From: Alternaria dauci
Lineage: Eukaryota > Ascomycota > Dothideomycetes > Pleosporales > Pleosporaceae
Direction of reading: 5' to 3'
NCBI RefSeq assembly: GCF_042100115.1
Contig: NC_091280.1
Location: 1,240,001 to 1,304,000 of the forward strand
Length of the DNA stretch: 64,000 bases
The position numbers and the translations under genes were made by a program. Positions 10,575 to 22,404 of the stretch are shown piece after piece; within the stretch, counting starts at the first letter, position 1, and every line of letters starts with the position of its first letter. Below the pieces are notes generated by a model that worked only from the letters and a program-made list of their open reading frames with translations, ran no database searches and was not told the DNA's origin.

Positions 10575-12931
10575 CACCGGTCAAAGCCGTCATTCCGGAC
10601 ACGGTACCCTTTTCACTTATTGGAACTGTATCAAGCGGGCTGACAGCTTGCAGCCAATCGCATTTAGGTTCTGTTGTAATTTGATTGTCTGCCACACCGC
10701 ATTCCGGCCTTTGAGTCAGTCACTAGCCCATGATAGATGAGGACCAATGCAGTCATTCGTCTGGAGTCAAGTCGGCCTGGAAGAATCCGCCCAAGGAGCA
10801 AGTTGCGCTACAACGACAATAAATAATCGAGGCGCAGCCTTGTCTTGCGCACGTCGCAGAGTGCCGTTGAAAGCCGGTGATGACGGTTACACCAACTCAA
10901 CGGATTGTGGGGTAGATCAACCGGGATCTGTTCTGGATGTGATCTTCAGCCGCCTCGGTCGGTTGACCCAAGCAAATAGCCGCGCAACATCCAGCAGCGC
11001 TGCGGCACGGAACTTAGGCGCTGCTCAGCTATCATCTTCTTTCGTGGACGTCGGGCAACAACGCAAAAGGCAATTTGGACATGCTCAATTGGTACCATGT
11101 GTGTCAGCGGCCCGGGACGAGAGTGGAATTTCCCGCGTGTATCCCGTTGATGTTTAGATTAACGAAGTTTGTGTCACCGAAGCCTTCCCGCAATATGCAT
11201 AGCATAGCTGGAGATTGCGGAGGCTACCCTTTTGTGTCACCATACGTAGTGCAGGCGGCCTTGTCGCTTGTGCCGCGTTTCGTGTACCGCGCCATCTGCA
11301 CGTAAATCCAGATGCAGATGCATCAGGCGGGAAGATATCGTCAAGTCTCCGAAGACGAATTGTAGCCTGTGCCACTGTTCTAGTGTCTGACAGGCAGCAA
11401 GAACGCAGACGATGCTTCCACAGCGCGCGCGACCGTGGCCACTGCAAAACAAACAACACTCACCGATCTGTCAAGGTGTGCTGGTGCGATAGAGGCGTGG
11501 TCAGTCTGGTGATGGATGTGCATCGGTGTGCACGCATTCTTTTGCATCCTGTCAGTAGGCTGGATGCGCCGCAGCACCGCATTTATGCTGATGGTTCAAC
11601 ACAGAAGCTCCGTCCTTGCAGTAGTTGGGCGAGGGACGACATCCTGTCGGATAAGCGGTGGTCCATCTCCGCCCTGTACCGCAGCGTCCGCTTGCCTCAT
11701 CTTCGGGCAAACCGCCGTGTGTACTCGCCTCACGAATCCGAGCGGAGTGCTCAAACGGGTAAGGCGACACGTTTTGGCTTTGCGAGATCCAGCTGTGTCA
11801 CAAACGCCGGTAAATATCATCAGAGACGCGGAAGGGGTGGATAGGCGGACGCAAGCCATTGCGGGTCGATGGATCAGCCCGAAGCGTGCTAATTCGCGGA
11901 AGAACGAAATATCAGCAGCTCATCGGTGTGATGGACGGTAGGATTGAAGGACACAACGAGGTGCCCTACAAACACACCGCCTTTTGATGACGTGCCAAAG
12001 CATCAAAAGGCCTCACAGCTTGGTTGACATGAAGCATGCAGACCCCGCGATGTACTCGACGCACTTGGGACTGCAATTGTCAAGGTTTCGTGTTGGAGCT
12101 GCTGGCGTCATGCTTACACCACGTCGAGTGCGACCGAACAGTACAAGCCGCTCGACCTTCCGCTTCCTGTGCGTGCATGACGCAGCACGGCGCAGCAACT
12201 AACCGCCAGCGACGCAAGGCGCCAGTAAAGACTTGCTGAAGCCGTCGTTGTGAAGATGGAGCTGGTCATGGCCAGACGCGTTAGGGCGGAAACCTTGCAT
12301 CCCAGGACAACGAGTGCGCCTCGGGCCGTGGCCGTCCAAAGCCTAACGCAACGTGTGCAGCATGTCGCAGTGCCCAAGAGGACACGGTGGAGAGGGCAAG
12401 TGACGGGGCGATTATACGACGCGATGGCTGTACATGTCGCTTCTGCACTGTCATCGATGAGACTTTGGCGTCGATGCGGTCAGCCACGCACACTGGGTCA
12501 TGATCGAAGACGAGAGGAAAGTGAGCCCCGTGCGCAGTCTCCCCTGGCTCGCTAGAAGCACGCAGAGAGCGCCAAGGGCAGACGGCAGGCCCGCGTTTGA
12601 GCGAGAGAACTGGGACCAGGGTCACAGGACGGCGTTTCCTATTGCGGCCGGCTACACTTTAGTCTCGCATGTCTCGGCCCTACTCGCGCCGCTAAGTAAC
12701 GTGACCGTCTAGCGCTGCAGTGTCCCGCAACCACTTGGAACGGGCGTAAAACTAATGCAAGATGAATTGGGACCAGCCACTCAGCGCCACTGCCGCAGGG
12801 TTGCACAGGCGGTTATTGGCGGGCTTCGCGCTTGTGTGGCCCACTCCTTCACGCTCCCACCAATGCGTGCATCCAAAGCATGTCGGCTGCAAGAACCACG
12901 CCTCGAACATGCCTTGTTGAAATTGCCTTCA

Positions 12932-15900
12932 TCAAGCCTCGTCATCCTCTGCAGCGCCGCTGTCATTGTCAGGCTCGGCATCGCTTCCATCGTCGCCGTC
13001 GCCGCCGCTCGAGTCTGACGTGTCATCGTCGGGCATCGCGATGCTGTTCAGATAGGTGATCTGCCACGGTCGTTAGCGGCTTCGTATCCAACGCCCCAGC
13101 AACATTCTTCAGGCCTCTCTCCACACTTGGACATTACCACCATGGCCGGGTGACCGCAGTGCCAACACACTACTGGCCGGCATCACAGTCACCCCATAGC
13201 TTGCCATGTACAGGCACGTCCCTAGCAAGTTGCCGCCGCTTTTAACTTTGCGTGGACAATAAACGTTTTATGCCAGCAATGTCCAAATACGAACCGCTAC
13301 ACTTACAAAAGGCACCATACTGGCTACGAGCTCGCCCACATGCTCCAAGCCTCCCATACCCACAACTTCGTCGTCTGTAAGCTTTCGCCCCATGGTGAAA
13401 TTGCGGAGCCGCAAGAGTGCAATATCTTTGTGGTCATGGTCATATCCCTGAGAGCTGTCAGCGAACTCGAGCAACCACAGCGAGACTGAAGGTTGTTCGT
13501 AATAAACTCCGCAACTTGGCAGTAACGCTGTTACCAGCAGGAAACCCCGCCCGTTGAAAGGGTACTAGCTATGACAACTCCAACTCAGCTTGACTTGTTG
13601 AGTGCGGGGCCATGTGAAACTCTATTTTGCCGCACGGGACACGGTTTGCAACGCAAAACTGTCCTGTGCGAGATTGAAGCTTAGTTGCACGTCATCGTTG
13701 TCGTGTGCCGTTCGCAACATGGTGTAGCGGAAGAGTTTCATACAAGTGCATCCTTGTAGGCGGGAAGTTCCCGGCCTAGGTTTGGAGTTGATTTGTGCCA
13801 GGCTGCGGAAGACGCCCGATCCCGCCAAAGCTGTCGCAAAACCATCCAGAAATTGTTCTGCCCCTGCAGAAAATTGGCAGTTGACACGCGTCACAGGCAT
13901 CTTCCTGCTTGGTGATTCAAAGACCAACGTTTGATACGATGGTCCTTTGCAAGGAAAGGTAAATCAGAGGGAACTTGCCTTGGGATTACGCTTCAGAGCA
14001 TTCGACTGATTCATCGACAGACTCGTGAAAGCATTGACAGCTTTCTTCTCGTCATCTTTCACCCCACCGAGGAATGCCTTCCGAATACCGGGGTCAGTCA
14101 GGACCGCCTTGATCTTGTGCGGTTTGCGGTCGATGTCACGTCGAAGTTTGGCCAGGGTCGTCGCGTCCGGCTGCCAGAAGCCACCACCTTCTCAAGTCAG
14201 CATATGCCTGTGCGGATTAAATTACAATGACGGTAAGACAGCGCCGTTGATATTATCGCGCCGTTGAACATGTTGCTACCTGCCCAGGCAAGATGACTAG
14301 GCACTGGCGTGCGTTCGACAAGAGCATCGTCCCGACCGCACAGTACCAAACACGACCGAACCCCGAAGCGATCCGACACGTCTCCCAGGAATATCGCGCA
14401 ATATGATACCGGGATTGAGATGCTAGGTTACGCTGTCCGACCGCGGATACGAACATAAGACCAGCAGTGGAATATGCTGAGCACTCATGTCTATGACATG
14501 ATCATGTTCTCCAGCGCTGGCTAGGGTCGCCAATTACACTAACGACAATACCTTGTCGTATGTGGAATGGCGGTCGTGCTACGGCAAAATACAGTATAAA
14601 GTACGAAGCTCGGTCACACGAGGAGAAAAGCCGCCAGGCCTCGGCCCGTCCTTGACCTCATGGGCGACGGCAGTCATTGGGTATACATGCATACATTATG
14701 CATATTCGATCGAAAGAAGAGCCGCGACGGCCACGGGGTCGTGCTTCGCTTGGCTTGGGGTTCCACGACAGCTCATGGCTAAGGCGATTGCACACATACG
14801 AGGGAAGAAGGGAATCAAACATACCTACAAAGCTCCCGCCTTCGGGTTGCACCTGGACATAGTAGTGCGCATAAGGCCCTTTTCTTCCCTTGGATTTGTA
14901 TCAAAAGTCAGCTTGCGGCTCGAATAAACTGCTGCACAAATGTAACTCACAGTCCTCGACCAAGCCGCAGAGAAGTAAGTCTGGACGAGGTTAGCCTGCT
15001 TGAACTCTGCCATGGTTGAGCACAAGGACAAAGCTATCTTTCGAGACGCAGACGAGATTGCGCAGAGTCAACTTGATGGGCAACATGATGTGTTTCAGCA
15101 CGTCGAGATATGACTTTGGCGCAACGTTCTGCCTTTCCCAAAGAAAAGTCGAAATGCCATCTCACCTTGTACGGGGTTGGATCTTTTGAGAATCGAATGT
15201 CTTGAATTGTGAGCGTAGTTCGATACAATCATGCCTCGAGCTCACCTCTGTAAATACGGTAGATCTGGGCGTCTTAGTGGTACTTCTTGGGATAGCCAAA
15301 CTGTAAACACTCACTACGTCTTTGACTGGTAGCTCAGGAATAGTCTCATCCACCTCGATGATCTTCTCCGATACCTTCTCGGCGAATGTTGTAAAATCTT
15401 GAAACGAAACTCTAAAGTCAGGGTCATGGACTATAACCGTTAGCGGGCAGTCTAGTGAAGGAAGCGTTATAGAGGGTTGCATACGCTTCAACCACTGACG
15501 GTCGTTGTTAGCTGCTAGGTCTCTGAGGAACAACAGTGTGTTTGGGTGGATTGTGTGATCCAAGTATGGCGTGTCGCCTGCATCCCGGGCCTTCGGCTTC
15601 TTGATGACCAGTTGCGTTCCTGGTGCAAGTTTTGCTCCCGGTTTCCAAAGCTCTTTCTCTTCAGCGACTTTCTTGTGTATAGGCAGGTTCTTGGTGGTAC
15701 GTCCTCTCGGAACTGGCCGCTTGCTCTCGATGTCATCGTCAGTGGCAGTCTCATCAGGCTCAGACTCCGAAGATGGATCCTTGTCACTATGTTCCTCGTA
15801 GTCGGAGGCTAGCCCTTCATCATTGTCATAGTCATCGTTGGGTAGTTGAACCTTCTTTGGCTTATCCTCATCCGTATCGCTTTCAGGCTCCACGTATGAC

Positions 15901-16016
15901 TTCCGACTCGTAGCCCGTGCTCTTTTAGACTGCCTCGTGGGAACCTCCGGTGCGGGCCGTTTGGAGGAGCTTCTGGCAGCCGGCGCACTATCACTTTTGG
16001 CAGCTTTACGTGGCAT
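12932..16016 (-). CDS. DUF2461 (TIGR02453-type) protein, 424 aa, nine exons
   Basis: Exons (minus strand): 16016-15485, 15430-15315, 15264-15246, 15200-15166, 14980-14951, 14888-14825, 14187-13979, 13447-13307, 13060-12932. The frame is continuous through all eight junctions. Residues 1-165 are disordered and basic/acidic, typical of fungal members. The conserved DUF2461 core follows: an FLRDLAANNDRQWLK-type start, then FRIYRDIRFSKDPTPYK-like and SAAWSRTGRKGPYAHYY-like stretches, a Trp-Gln-Pro patch, and the late RNFxxGRKLTDDEV segment. The tail is Asp/Gly/Ser rich. Function of the family is unknown. Exon 3 is only 19 bases. Three introns are long for this genome: 14188-14824 (637), 13448-13978 (531) and 13061-13306 (246). 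The 531-base intron begins GCAAGT, so it is a GC-AG intron. It shares a promoter interval of 174 bases with TYW3. Confidence 0.85.
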
Positions 16017-16190
16017 GATGTCGATTTGGCTGGGTTGCGGAGCTGACCGGCGGTATGACAGGTTGCGACTGCAGATGTCTACGTGGATGCTTGGAAGGGA
16101 ATGCGCGCACAGACCATGCATGACGCACTTGAACGCGAAAACACGGCGCGTTGTCACGGGTTTCCCACACAGCCACAGCGCACGACGGAC
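16017..16190. promoter_or_regulatory. shared divergent promoter, DUF2461 / TYW3
   Basis: The two start codons face away from each other across 174 bases. There is no room for separate promoters, so a bidirectional one is inferred. No TATA box is evident. Confidence 0.6.
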
Positions 16191-17149
16191 ATGCCGACCC
16201 GATTCGAAGCACGCAAGCAAAAGATTCTGGAACAGCTCGATGCTCCAGATGACGAGTACCACGATCTGTCCCCCAAAGGCTCCGTTGATGCGCCTATCCG
16301 AGATCTCATTGGCGAAATCAATAGGCTCCACGGTCTCGTTACAACAAGCAGTTGCTCGGGACGCATTAGTGTGTTTTTAGAAGGGCGTAAAACAGACATC
16401 GAAGCCTCAAATTCGGCTCAAGGAGAAGAGCCGCGTGCTGGACCAGGAGGCAAGGGCGGTGGGGGTGCATGGCTGTTCATATCGCATGCGCCAGTTGAAC
16501 ATGTCGAAACGAATCATGATCTCATGTCGGAATTTGGCCTGCAGAAAATTGAGGGCGAGGAGAGAACACCTAGTGTCTCCTCCAGATACATTCATCTCAA
16601 GTTTGAACCCATGGTAATTTAGGTTCTTGCAACTCTTGTGCAAATTCTGACGAGGCACAGATACTACACGTCCTGAGCGCATCAATGGACCATGCCCAAA
16701 AAGTCCTCACTGCTGCCCTGACTGCTGGATTCCGCGAGAGCGGGGCCGTGAGCTTAGGGTCACAAAACACAGGAGAGCCGAACCCTATGGTAGCAGTCCG
16801 GTCAGCCGGGTATTCATTCGACTCTATTATCGGCTATCAAGATGGCGATGGCAGTAACGTTGCCTTGGTAGATCAACGGTATCTGCGAACATTGGTCAAT
16901 ATTGCCAATGAGCGCTTCAAGACAAACCTTGATCGTATAAGTCGATTTCGCCAGGCCCTTTTGGAAACCTACGAATCGAAGCTTTCGAACGGATCCAAGA
17001 CCAACTGGGAAGATGCAGACGTCAGGAAGCGGCGCAAGAGAGAAGAAGGCCTTGCGCGGCAACAAGCTTTGCAGAGTCAGAAGGCTAAAGGCAACGTTGA
17101 TGTATTAGAAGAAGCAGATGTGGGCGGCATGGTAGAGATGATCTCTTGA
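16191..17149 (+). CDS. TYW3: TYW3, tRNA wybutosine-synthesising methyltransferase, 303 aa
   Basis: Exons 16191-16613 and 16661-17149 with one 47-base GT-AG intron, phase 0. TYW3 methylates N4 of the yW-86 intermediate at position 37 of tRNA-Phe, the third dedicated step of wybutosine synthesis, using S-adenosylmethionine. Visible family features are the N-terminal F-x-x-RK-x-x-IL-x-x-L helix, the D-x-SPKGS-x-D motif near residue 25, and TTSSCSGR near residue 48. A glycine-rich insert (about residues 80-95) precedes the LFISHAP strand. The C-terminal 70 residues are lysine/glutamine rich, as in other fungal copies. I chose the start at 16191 because MPTRFEARK matches the family start; in-frame ATGs further upstream would add a non-conserved extension. 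Confidence 0.9.
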
Positions 17150-17775
17150 TACCAGGTGACACGAAATACATAGGCGTGACGACAAAAGAATGTCATTTCG
17201 ATAAGAGGTGGCAACCAAACATGCTGAGGAGGCTAGTGGGAATCACTGCGTTTTCTTGATGGCTGAAGTCATTCACAACATCCGTCAAAATCACTCGCTC
17301 ACGATCGGCCATGCCGGCGACTTCATGGTCGCGGTCTACGGAGGCTTCTCTGCATCCTGTGGAGTCATACCAACATGTCTCCGGTAACTGTCTCCCCACA
17401 TCAAGTGCAATTGGGACGATGCCAGCAGGGGATCAATTGAAACCACATTTACACTGTCAAACCTAGATGGCAATCTATTCGCTACTTTCATTGTTATATC
17501 AAACATACCCAGTCGTATACTGAGGGTTTTAAATCCACATGGTGATGCTCGGCTAATATGGACTTAGCGTGCATATATCTCCGACGCAGACCGGCGACAT
17601 TGAATCCATCCTCGCAACCTTCTGCACCCTATAAAGGAGAATCTGATCAACGCTCAAACATCAACTGCTCATACCTCTTGAGGCCAAGAATATTTCATAC
17701 AATCAATAACACTGCATCAGCACAACCACAATCATCAGGAAACTCACTCTCACGGAGAATCACATACTATTCAAC
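17150..17775. other. intergenic spacer, TYW3 to methyltransferase
   Basis: No coding sequence. It contains the TYW3 3' region and the promoter of the next gene, including a TATAAA box at 17630-17635. Confidence 0.6.
17630..17635 (+). promoter_or_regulatory. probable TATA box of the methyltransferase gene
   Basis: TATAAA placed 141 bases before the ATG at 17776, in an otherwise non-coding stretch. Position and sequence fit a fungal TATA element. Confidence 0.45.
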
Positions 17776-18793
17776 ATGAGCTACGCAGAGGCAAACCGTC
17801 GGTATTTTGAGTGCGCTACATCAATTCTTGAAATAGCAGGTACATGCATGCTGAGTATTTTACAGTGCCATATCAGACTCCTACGACAGCAAGCCCTGGT
17901 TCAAAGTCGTCAACGACCGCGTCGCAGATAGTCTCCGCTCCGACCTATCTTGGGTCGGCATTCCCTTTATTAACACAGGGTCCAGCACAGATGCCACCCA
18001 AGTCCGCCTTCTGGACTATGCATGCGGAACTGGGCTCATGACACGTGTCTTCGGACCTTACGTCACCATAACTCAGGGTATCGATATCTCACCCAAAATG
18101 GTATCTACATACAATACTCGCGCTCGCGATGCCGGTCTCCCAGAAGATGTTGTCAGCGCCGTGGTTGGGGATTTGTTTGTCAAGTCCGACCCTCGGCCAG
18201 AAGCACTGTCGGGACCGGAATTTTGGAACTTTGATCTGGCGACTGTAGGATTTGGGTTCCACCATTTTGAGGATGTGGTATTTGCCGCTAGTCAATTGAA
18301 GGAGAGGTTGAGGCCTGGCGGTGTGTTGGTCATCAATGATTTCCTAGAGGGAGGAGATCTGTTGGCTGACGAGAACGGGAAGCCGATCGAAGGGACGGAG
18401 GGCAATCATGCTGTACATGATCATAAGCATGGTCATGGTCATGGAAGACATGGGCATCATCACGGTCCTGGCGACGAGAAGGCTTCCAGTCCGCATGATC
18501 ACCACGATCACGGGCATCAACACCACCATGATGCTGAACAAAAGCACGACGTCGGCGACAGCGACCCCGAATTCCGCAGAAAGATGGAAGCTTCTGTTGT
18601 AGTCCCGCACTTCACTCTTGAAGGCGTGAAACAATTTTTTACCGAGGCTGGATTTGTGGATGTCGATGTCAAAACGATGAAGGAGAGGAACTATATGGAA
18701 TTCGCTGGCAAGAAGCTGTGGCGCACAATCTTGTTTGCCAGAGGCCGGAGACCGGTTGAAGAACTGGATGGCAGAGAAAAGAGTGAATTGTGA
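17776..18793 (+). CDS. SAM-dependent methyltransferase with His-rich insert, 320 aa
   Basis: Exons 17776-17810 and 17866-18793; the 55-base intron splits an Asp codon (GA|T). Class I methyltransferase fold: the first residues resemble the ubiquinone/UbiE-like family start (YFDAISDSYD), motif I is LLDYACGTGLM near residue 60, then GIDISPKMV for the ribose-binding acidic residue, and LRPGGVLVINDF for the late motif. A stretch of about 47 residues (about 193-239) is made largely of His, Asp and Gly, between the last core strand and the C-terminal helix pair. I know of no such block in the usual family members. The substrate cannot be inferred. It may bind metal through the His block. It stands as a single gene, tail to tail with the GH3 gene 160 bases away. 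Confidence 0.8.
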
Positions 18794-18953
18794 GCTGCCC
18801 AAAGAAAACAGAGTTGCACAACCGAGAAGCATCGCAGTGTGGATGGTAGTATAATTTGATCTAACAATAGAGTATATGTATGGGATATCGACAAACAATA
18901 CAAATAGAACGCCAGTACCTAATCAATCACACTTCTATCCGAATAACGCCGCC

Positions 18954-21920
18954 TCACCATTTGCCCTCCAATGGCAAATCTCTGCTCGAGAACCCTACAC
19001 CAATACCGAACTCGCCATTAGGCAGCACCCAGTTCTGCCTCTTTACATCCCAATAACTCAGATCTCTTCTTGTCACCTCGAATTGCACAAGCTTTCCGGT
19101 ATTCTTCTCTAAATGTATTTTCTCAAACCCTCGCAGCACACGGACGGGGAAGTCGACAGGCTCGCCCGTCTCATGATCCTTATAGTCTTGTGGGAAAGCA
19201 ATGTAGAGTTGGACTACTGACGAGCCGTCGACTGCTCCAGCGTTTTCTAACGACGCTGACACGGTCAAGAGCGTAGTGTAGAGATCGGGGTTGCCGCCTG
19301 GACCACCGCCTGCCTCGCTGAGGGGAGACGGCGGGGCAGGGTTCTTGGGCTCGGATTTCTTGATGCCCTTTATAGAGTCCAGCCATGGGTAAATGTATCG
19401 CTCTACCTGATTGAAACCTTCAGGGAAAAGCACAGACTTGGGATCTGGTAGGTCTGTGGAGTAAGTGGGCGGTATCAGGCCAGCAGGTCGAGATTTGGGA
19501 AGAGGTGTTTTCGCGCTCTTCTCTTCAATCAAGAGCGAAGATAGCTTGAAATCTGTGTACGAAAGACCATAGCCGAACTCGAAGCGCGGGGTGATGTTCT
19601 GTTTGTCAAAGTGACGGTAGTCGATGTAGAGACCCTCCGAGAAGTTCTGCTGAGGCGCCAGACCGTCAGATGGGCTGGGAAGGTACTTAATCTTGCTGCC
19701 TGGACCATAGTCATCTTCCTTCTTGGCAATGGTGTAGGGCAAACGGCCAGAGGGGTTGGCGTCGCCAAAGAGGATGTCTACAATGGCATTGCCGGACTCG
19801 GTTCCAGGTAGATTAGCGATGACGACGGCTCTGACGTTCATGATGTCAATGAAGTTCTCGAGAATGACGGGTCCAACAGTGTGGATGACAACCACGACGT
19901 CGCCCATGCCTTCTCCACAGTCTTTAGCAACGTTTTGAATCAGTTTGTCGCCGCCTTTTTGCAGATAAAGGTCGTTCCTGTCGCCGCGTATGCTTCCGTA
20001 ATGCTCGTAACCTTCACCGGCGTCGGAGTTGGCGAAGACAATACAAAGATCCTGATCTACAAGGATCTCTTTCTGGTCAGGAAGCTTATTTTCCAGCCAG
20101 TCAGTAACGTATACAGTCTCGTTGTCGAACGCGTCCCGAATAGCAGACAAGGGCTCGACTAGATACGAGAAGTTCACCGCGCCAGATCCCCATCCTGATG
20201 CTAGTGTTCCTTCGTCGCAACTTTGATCAGCGCAATGGTTGATTCCTTCATGCGGGAGACGTGCATCTTCACCAAAGATACCAACACGGAACTTTGTCTT
20301 GGCCTTGCCGCCAGTCTTCCAGCCCTTACGGTCCAGGGGTAGCGTCTTGTCCTCATTCTTCACCAAGACGGTGCCTTCGGCAGCGATGCGACGCACCAGG
20401 TGGCTGTGTGCCTCTTTCCCTTCTCCTTGCGCGTTGACATACTGGTTTACCACGCCCATCTCATGGTTTGATGGGCTGCCCTCGTGAAGCTTGCCGACCT
20501 TGTCGTTGGTCCATGAAGAGAAGTTCGGCCCGTCGTTGTCCCACTTGTCCTGCCCCACTTGATACCATGATGCCACGATTCGAGTAACCATGTCGTCGAC
20601 GCGATCGATGGGCACGCTGCCGTTGAGAACCGCCCGCGTGAGCTCAGGACCCCATAGACTGTTACCCTTGGCCCATCGCAAGCCATCCCCTGGCATTGTC
20701 ATGTCCAAGCCCGCAAGAGCACTAGCCACACCCGAACGTTGTGCCAACCAGTCACTTTGGATGAAGCCCTGGAAGCCGAGCTCATCTTTCAGAACTCCGT
20801 TGAGCAGCTTGGAGTTTTGACACGCATAGCTCGAGTTGACCTGGTTGTACGAGCACATGACACTGGTCACTCCAGCTTTGACGGAATCGGCAAATGGCCA
20901 TGCGTAGATCTCATGCAGGGTGCGGTCATCGATGTTGCTCGAGATGGCGTTTGGAAGGCCCCACTCCCATGCCTGTCTGAAGTGCTCTTGTTCGTTACCG
21001 ATATAATGCTTCGCGGTAGCCATGACCCCCTCCTCTTGTATGCCCTTGATGGTTTGCGCGGCTGCGATGCCCTGTAGAACTGGATCCGATCCGAATCCTT
21101 CCCAATTCCGGCCACCAGCTGGCATTCTCCCGAGAGGGCCCATCGCAGGACCGAGCAGGACGTTGACGCCCTTGAGTCGTGCTTCTTTGCCGTGTGCCTT
21201 TCCACGGAGGTACATGAGTTCCTTGGACCATGTTGCGCCGGTGGTGATGCCGGCAGGGAACGCGGTGATGTTGTCGGCGAATCGAATGCCCAGTGGGCCG
21301 TCCTGAGCACCTTAGTATAGTCCTAGTCACACGTCGATTGTACGCACCTGCAGACACAAGCTGGGAAACTTCAACCGGTCCACGCGCCCAGTCTGGCCGA
21401 CACAGAGGTCCATGCTCCAGCCTGTTCCCGTTGTGATGTTGACCTTTTCAGGCAGCGTCATCTGCTTTACCAGTTCCGCAGCCTTCTTGTAGCTCTCCTC
21501 CCATGCCTTGTCAGTACCACCTCTGGGCGACGGATACCACGGCGGACTCAGTCCATCTTCAGGCACCGAGACCTTGTATGCCCATATGCCTCCTGATGCC
21601 AGTATCAGGACCGTGGCGGCGATGAACACCAGAAGCCAGCAGCAGCACCGCCCCGGCGCACATCGCGACTTTCGCTGCTGTGTGGGGAACGGCGCCGCAG
21701 ACTCGTTGTCTCTATACGACGCTTTCCGGACCTTGAGATCGCCAGCGCTCTTTTTGCGCCTGATCTTGCTATCGAAGGCGAGTGGGTCGTGTTCTTCGAG
21801 ATCTTCTAGCGTGCCGGTGGATTCGGAGGAGAAGCGCGTCGGGGTTTCGACGTCGTCGACGGGGTCATCGATTCTCGCGTACTTGCCACGACGCATTTCG
21901 TGGGCTTCGTAAGGCGCCAT
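18954..21920 (-). CDS. GH3 beta-glucosidase, membrane-anchored, 973 aa
   Basis: Exons (minus strand) 21920-21348 and 21302-18954, with a 45-base intron, phase 0. Glycoside hydrolase family 3: hydrolyses terminal beta-glucosyl residues of cello-oligosaccharides and similar glucosides. Residues 1-90 form a basic cytosolic tail without a signal peptide, residues about 92-116 a Cys-rich membrane segment, so it is a type II membrane protein like the Aspergillus bglE class. The catalytic domain follows, with the nucleophile Asp at about residue 375 in the QSDW motif and the KHYIGNEQE motif before it. The C-terminal half holds the GH3 C domain and the fibronectin III-like domain with its DxxPVRVLRGFEK-type pattern. 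Full length for the class. Confidence 0.92.
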
Positions 21921-22404
21921 GATGGCCGCGAGTCTGTTGTTGAAGCGAAGCAGAGAAGGGGCTGGCTATGGAAGATGCAGTGTACGCCTCGATCGGCGCG
22001 GCTATCTGTGGCGGCGCGAGCGTGAAGCTCTGGTTATCTTGAGGCTAGCATTGAGGCGCGGCTGTTCTCTGACAGGCAACGGGTTAAGAAGCGCGGGTAA
22101 TTGTTGGATAGTGTTCGAGGCCAATAACGTGTTTGTAGGACAAAAAGCACACAGCAAACGCAGCCGGAGTCGTATAGTTGGAGATGGGGGTTTCATCGGG
22201 CTTACTTCAGCCGCGATGGCGTCTCGTGCCTGGCTAGGCGTCGATCTAGCTCCCGCCGCGCTTGCAGTGGATCCTCGCCGAACCACTCCCAACTTGCTTG
22301 CATGCCATGTCAGAATTTCTAGCTATGTTTGTTGATCGTTTCATTCATCTACTGCGAAGCTGTTCATAGTCTTCGTAAACTTCCCCGTCGTCTTCCCAAG
22401 ACAT
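21921..22404. other. spacer between GH3 gene start and mcsA end
   Basis: Non-coding; promoter side of the GH3 gene and 3' side of the methylcitrate synthase gene. No element recognised. Confidence 0.5.

Larger units (their letters stand above)
7943..12931. other. 5 kb gene-free region upstream of the zinc-cluster gene
   Basis: Many open frames of 60-210 codons occur on both strands here, as expected for GC-balanced DNA, but none resembles a protein family or has supporting splice structure. It contains several simple repeats: CA at 8600-8613, a run of twelve C at 9459-9470, and TG at 10561-10574. It may hold the promoter and 5' leader of the zinc-cluster gene, or a noncoding transcript; the sequence alone cannot tell. 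Confidence 0.5.

Noticed and set aside
16017..16331. N-terminal extension of the DUF2461 frame
   Set aside because: It would overlap the TYW3 gene on the other strand; MPRKAAKSD at 16016 is the more sensible start.
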